Shown here piece after piece: positions 63,222-64,000 of a stretch of DNA of 64,000 nucleotides. Source of the DNA: Dehalococcoidia bacterium (GTDB lineage Bacteria; Chloroflexota; Dehalococcoidia; Bin125). Location: contig JAJDXE010000010.1 of NCBI GenBank assembly GCA_022825265.1, positions 248,001-312,000 of the forward strand, read 5' to 3'. Numbering within the stretch: the first letter of the stretch is position 1; each line of letters opens with the position of its first letter. Below the pieces are notes generated by a model that searched no databases, was not told the origin of the DNA, and saw nothing but the letters and a program-made list of their open reading frames with translations. The position numbers and the translations under genes were made by a program.

Positions 63222-64000
63222 TCCGCGTACAGACCCAGGTGACTCCCGCCGATCAGCAACACGTGCGCCGGGCCGAACTCCTCGTCCGACTGCTGGCCGG
63301 GGAAGTTGCTCATCACCCGGAACCCACCGGGCGACGCCTCGGCCCCATACTCCACCGCATCTGCGCCGAGCTGACCGACGTCCTCCCACATCGCCCACTG
63401 CGACTTCGCCTCGCGCGGCACCGCCAGCAACGCCATCTTGGGCAACGAACGATGCGGTGCGGAGAAGCCCACCGAGACCGTCACCTGCCAGAGATGGGAG
63501 CGCCCTGCCTCCAGCGTCGGCAGCGCGTCGTAGAAGATCGTCGAGTCGGTTTCATGCACGATCGTCGATCCGTTTTTCGTTACTGCATCAAGCCACGGTT
63601 CCCCCGTCGGCGCCCAGCGCGAGCGGTCGAGCTCCTTCGCTGCATGCACCTGCAAATGCGCGTGCGGCTGCGACTGCTCACCCATCGATCCAAAGTTGCA
63701 GAACACGCGGAAACCGTCCGGCGCCCGTTCGGCGTTCCGATCCTTCAACCACTCGACCGTCTGTAACCCATGATCTCGCGCCGTCGCCCCCACCTCACCC
63801 AGGTCCGACCACAGCTCGCTCTGCTGCGAGTAAAACGGAATCACCGACTCCGAGTGCTCCAGCGGAATCACCAGCGAGGTCAGGTCGAAGAACAGGAACT
63901 GATTCTCGAAGACGAACACCTCGGGCCGGTCATCCGACCATGGGGCCGAGGGATCGCCGCGCCTCGAGTCGGTGAATCGCCGCTCGCCGTCGCGGAAGAA
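63212..64000 (-). CDS. HIT-like nucleotide hydrolase/transferase-type protein, N-terminus cut off by window edge
   Basis: The frame stays open to the window edge (no stop from 63919 to 64000, reading FFRDGERRFTDSRRGDPSAP and so on), so at least 262 residues are coded here. The C-terminal part has QPHAHLQVH, the HxHxH-type HIT motif, preceded by PDGFRVFCNFGSMGEQSQ. About 120 residues later comes PGGFRVMSNFPGQQSDEEFGPAHVLLIGG, which looks like a second, degenerate copy. HIT proteins cleave or transfer nucleotide phosphates. The pair suggests a duplicated fold, as in galT-type proteins, but that is only inference. Confidence 0.7.
   Translation of the reverse strand, partial: FFRDGERRFTDSRRGDPSAPWSDDRPEVFVFENQFLFFDLTSLVIPLEHSESVIPFYSQQSELWSDLGEVGATARDHGLQTVEWLKDRNAERAPDGFRVFCNFGSMGEQSQPHAHLQVHAAKELDRSRWAPTGEPWLDAVTKNGSTIVHETDSTIFYDALPTLEAGRSHLWQVTVSVGFSAPHRSLPKMALLAVPREAKSQWAMWEDVGQLGADAVEYGAEASPGGFRVMSNFPGQQSDEEFGPAHVLLIGGSHLGLYADYF

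Overview
The window looks like chromosomal DNA from a GC-rich, free-living bacterium, most probably a member of the Chloroflexota (SAR202/Dehalococcoidia-like). The grounds are: several lipoproteins whose lipobox is followed by a long Gln/Glu/Ala-rich linker; a DUF3090 protein; a tmRNA whose readable tag ends GETRELALAA; and many amidase, CoA-transferase, acyl-CoA dehydrogenase and peptide-binding-protein genes. Lineage is inference: there is no rRNA here.

Layout. 1-6.7 kb: a truncated secreted repeat protein, nitronate monooxygenase, a ferredoxin/LysR cluster, and a leftward acyl-CoA ligase/HMA/endonuclease IV cluster. 6.7-12.4 kb: hydrolase, amidase, a two-gene restriction-modification unit (D12 adenine methyltransferase plus NotI-like nuclease), enoyl-CoA hydratase, MoaD/ThiS-like protein and two small zinc-ribbon proteins. 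12.8-21 kb: a peroxiredoxin whose peroxidatic residue is encoded by UGA, DUF3090, MFS transporter, two paralogous membrane-anchored proteins, nitroreductase, FabD, VOC protein, S41 protease, and a rhodanese whose catalytic residue is also encoded by UGA, followed by a perfect hairpin. 21-31 kb: a leftward cluster (formate-THF ligase, NudC, two thioredoxin-fold lipoproteins) and a rightward glycine-betaine-type ABC importer. 31-38 kb: smpB, tmRNA, then a peptide-type ABC importer without its ATPases. 38-48.9 kb: mutS-mutL, NuoE/NuoF-like pair, SMP-30 protein, SDR, dienelactone hydrolase. 49-64 kb: an orphan peptide-binding protein, NrtS-like protein, DUF4238, a methyltransferase-HNH fusion, acyl-CoA dehydrogenase divergent from a double CaiB/BaiF CoA-transferase, Mrr-like nuclease, a ThDP enzyme and amidase, RNase PH and a truncated HIT-like protein.

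Themes. The clearest unusual signal is two UGA-interrupted genes about 7.5 kb apart. Each UGA falls exactly on the redox-active Cys position of its family (AhpE-type peroxiredoxin Sec45, SseA-type rhodanese Sec240). Each is followed by a stem-loop at the spacing expected of a bacterial SECIS. Neither reads as one protein in a standard gene call. No sel genes are in the window. Three separate restriction/methylation loci are scattered singly among housekeeping genes. Small GC-rich palindromic repeats of at least two kinds lie between genes. Two of them sit inside coding sequences in frame: one forms a loop in enoyl-CoA hydratase, the other the linker between the two halves of the CoA-transferase.
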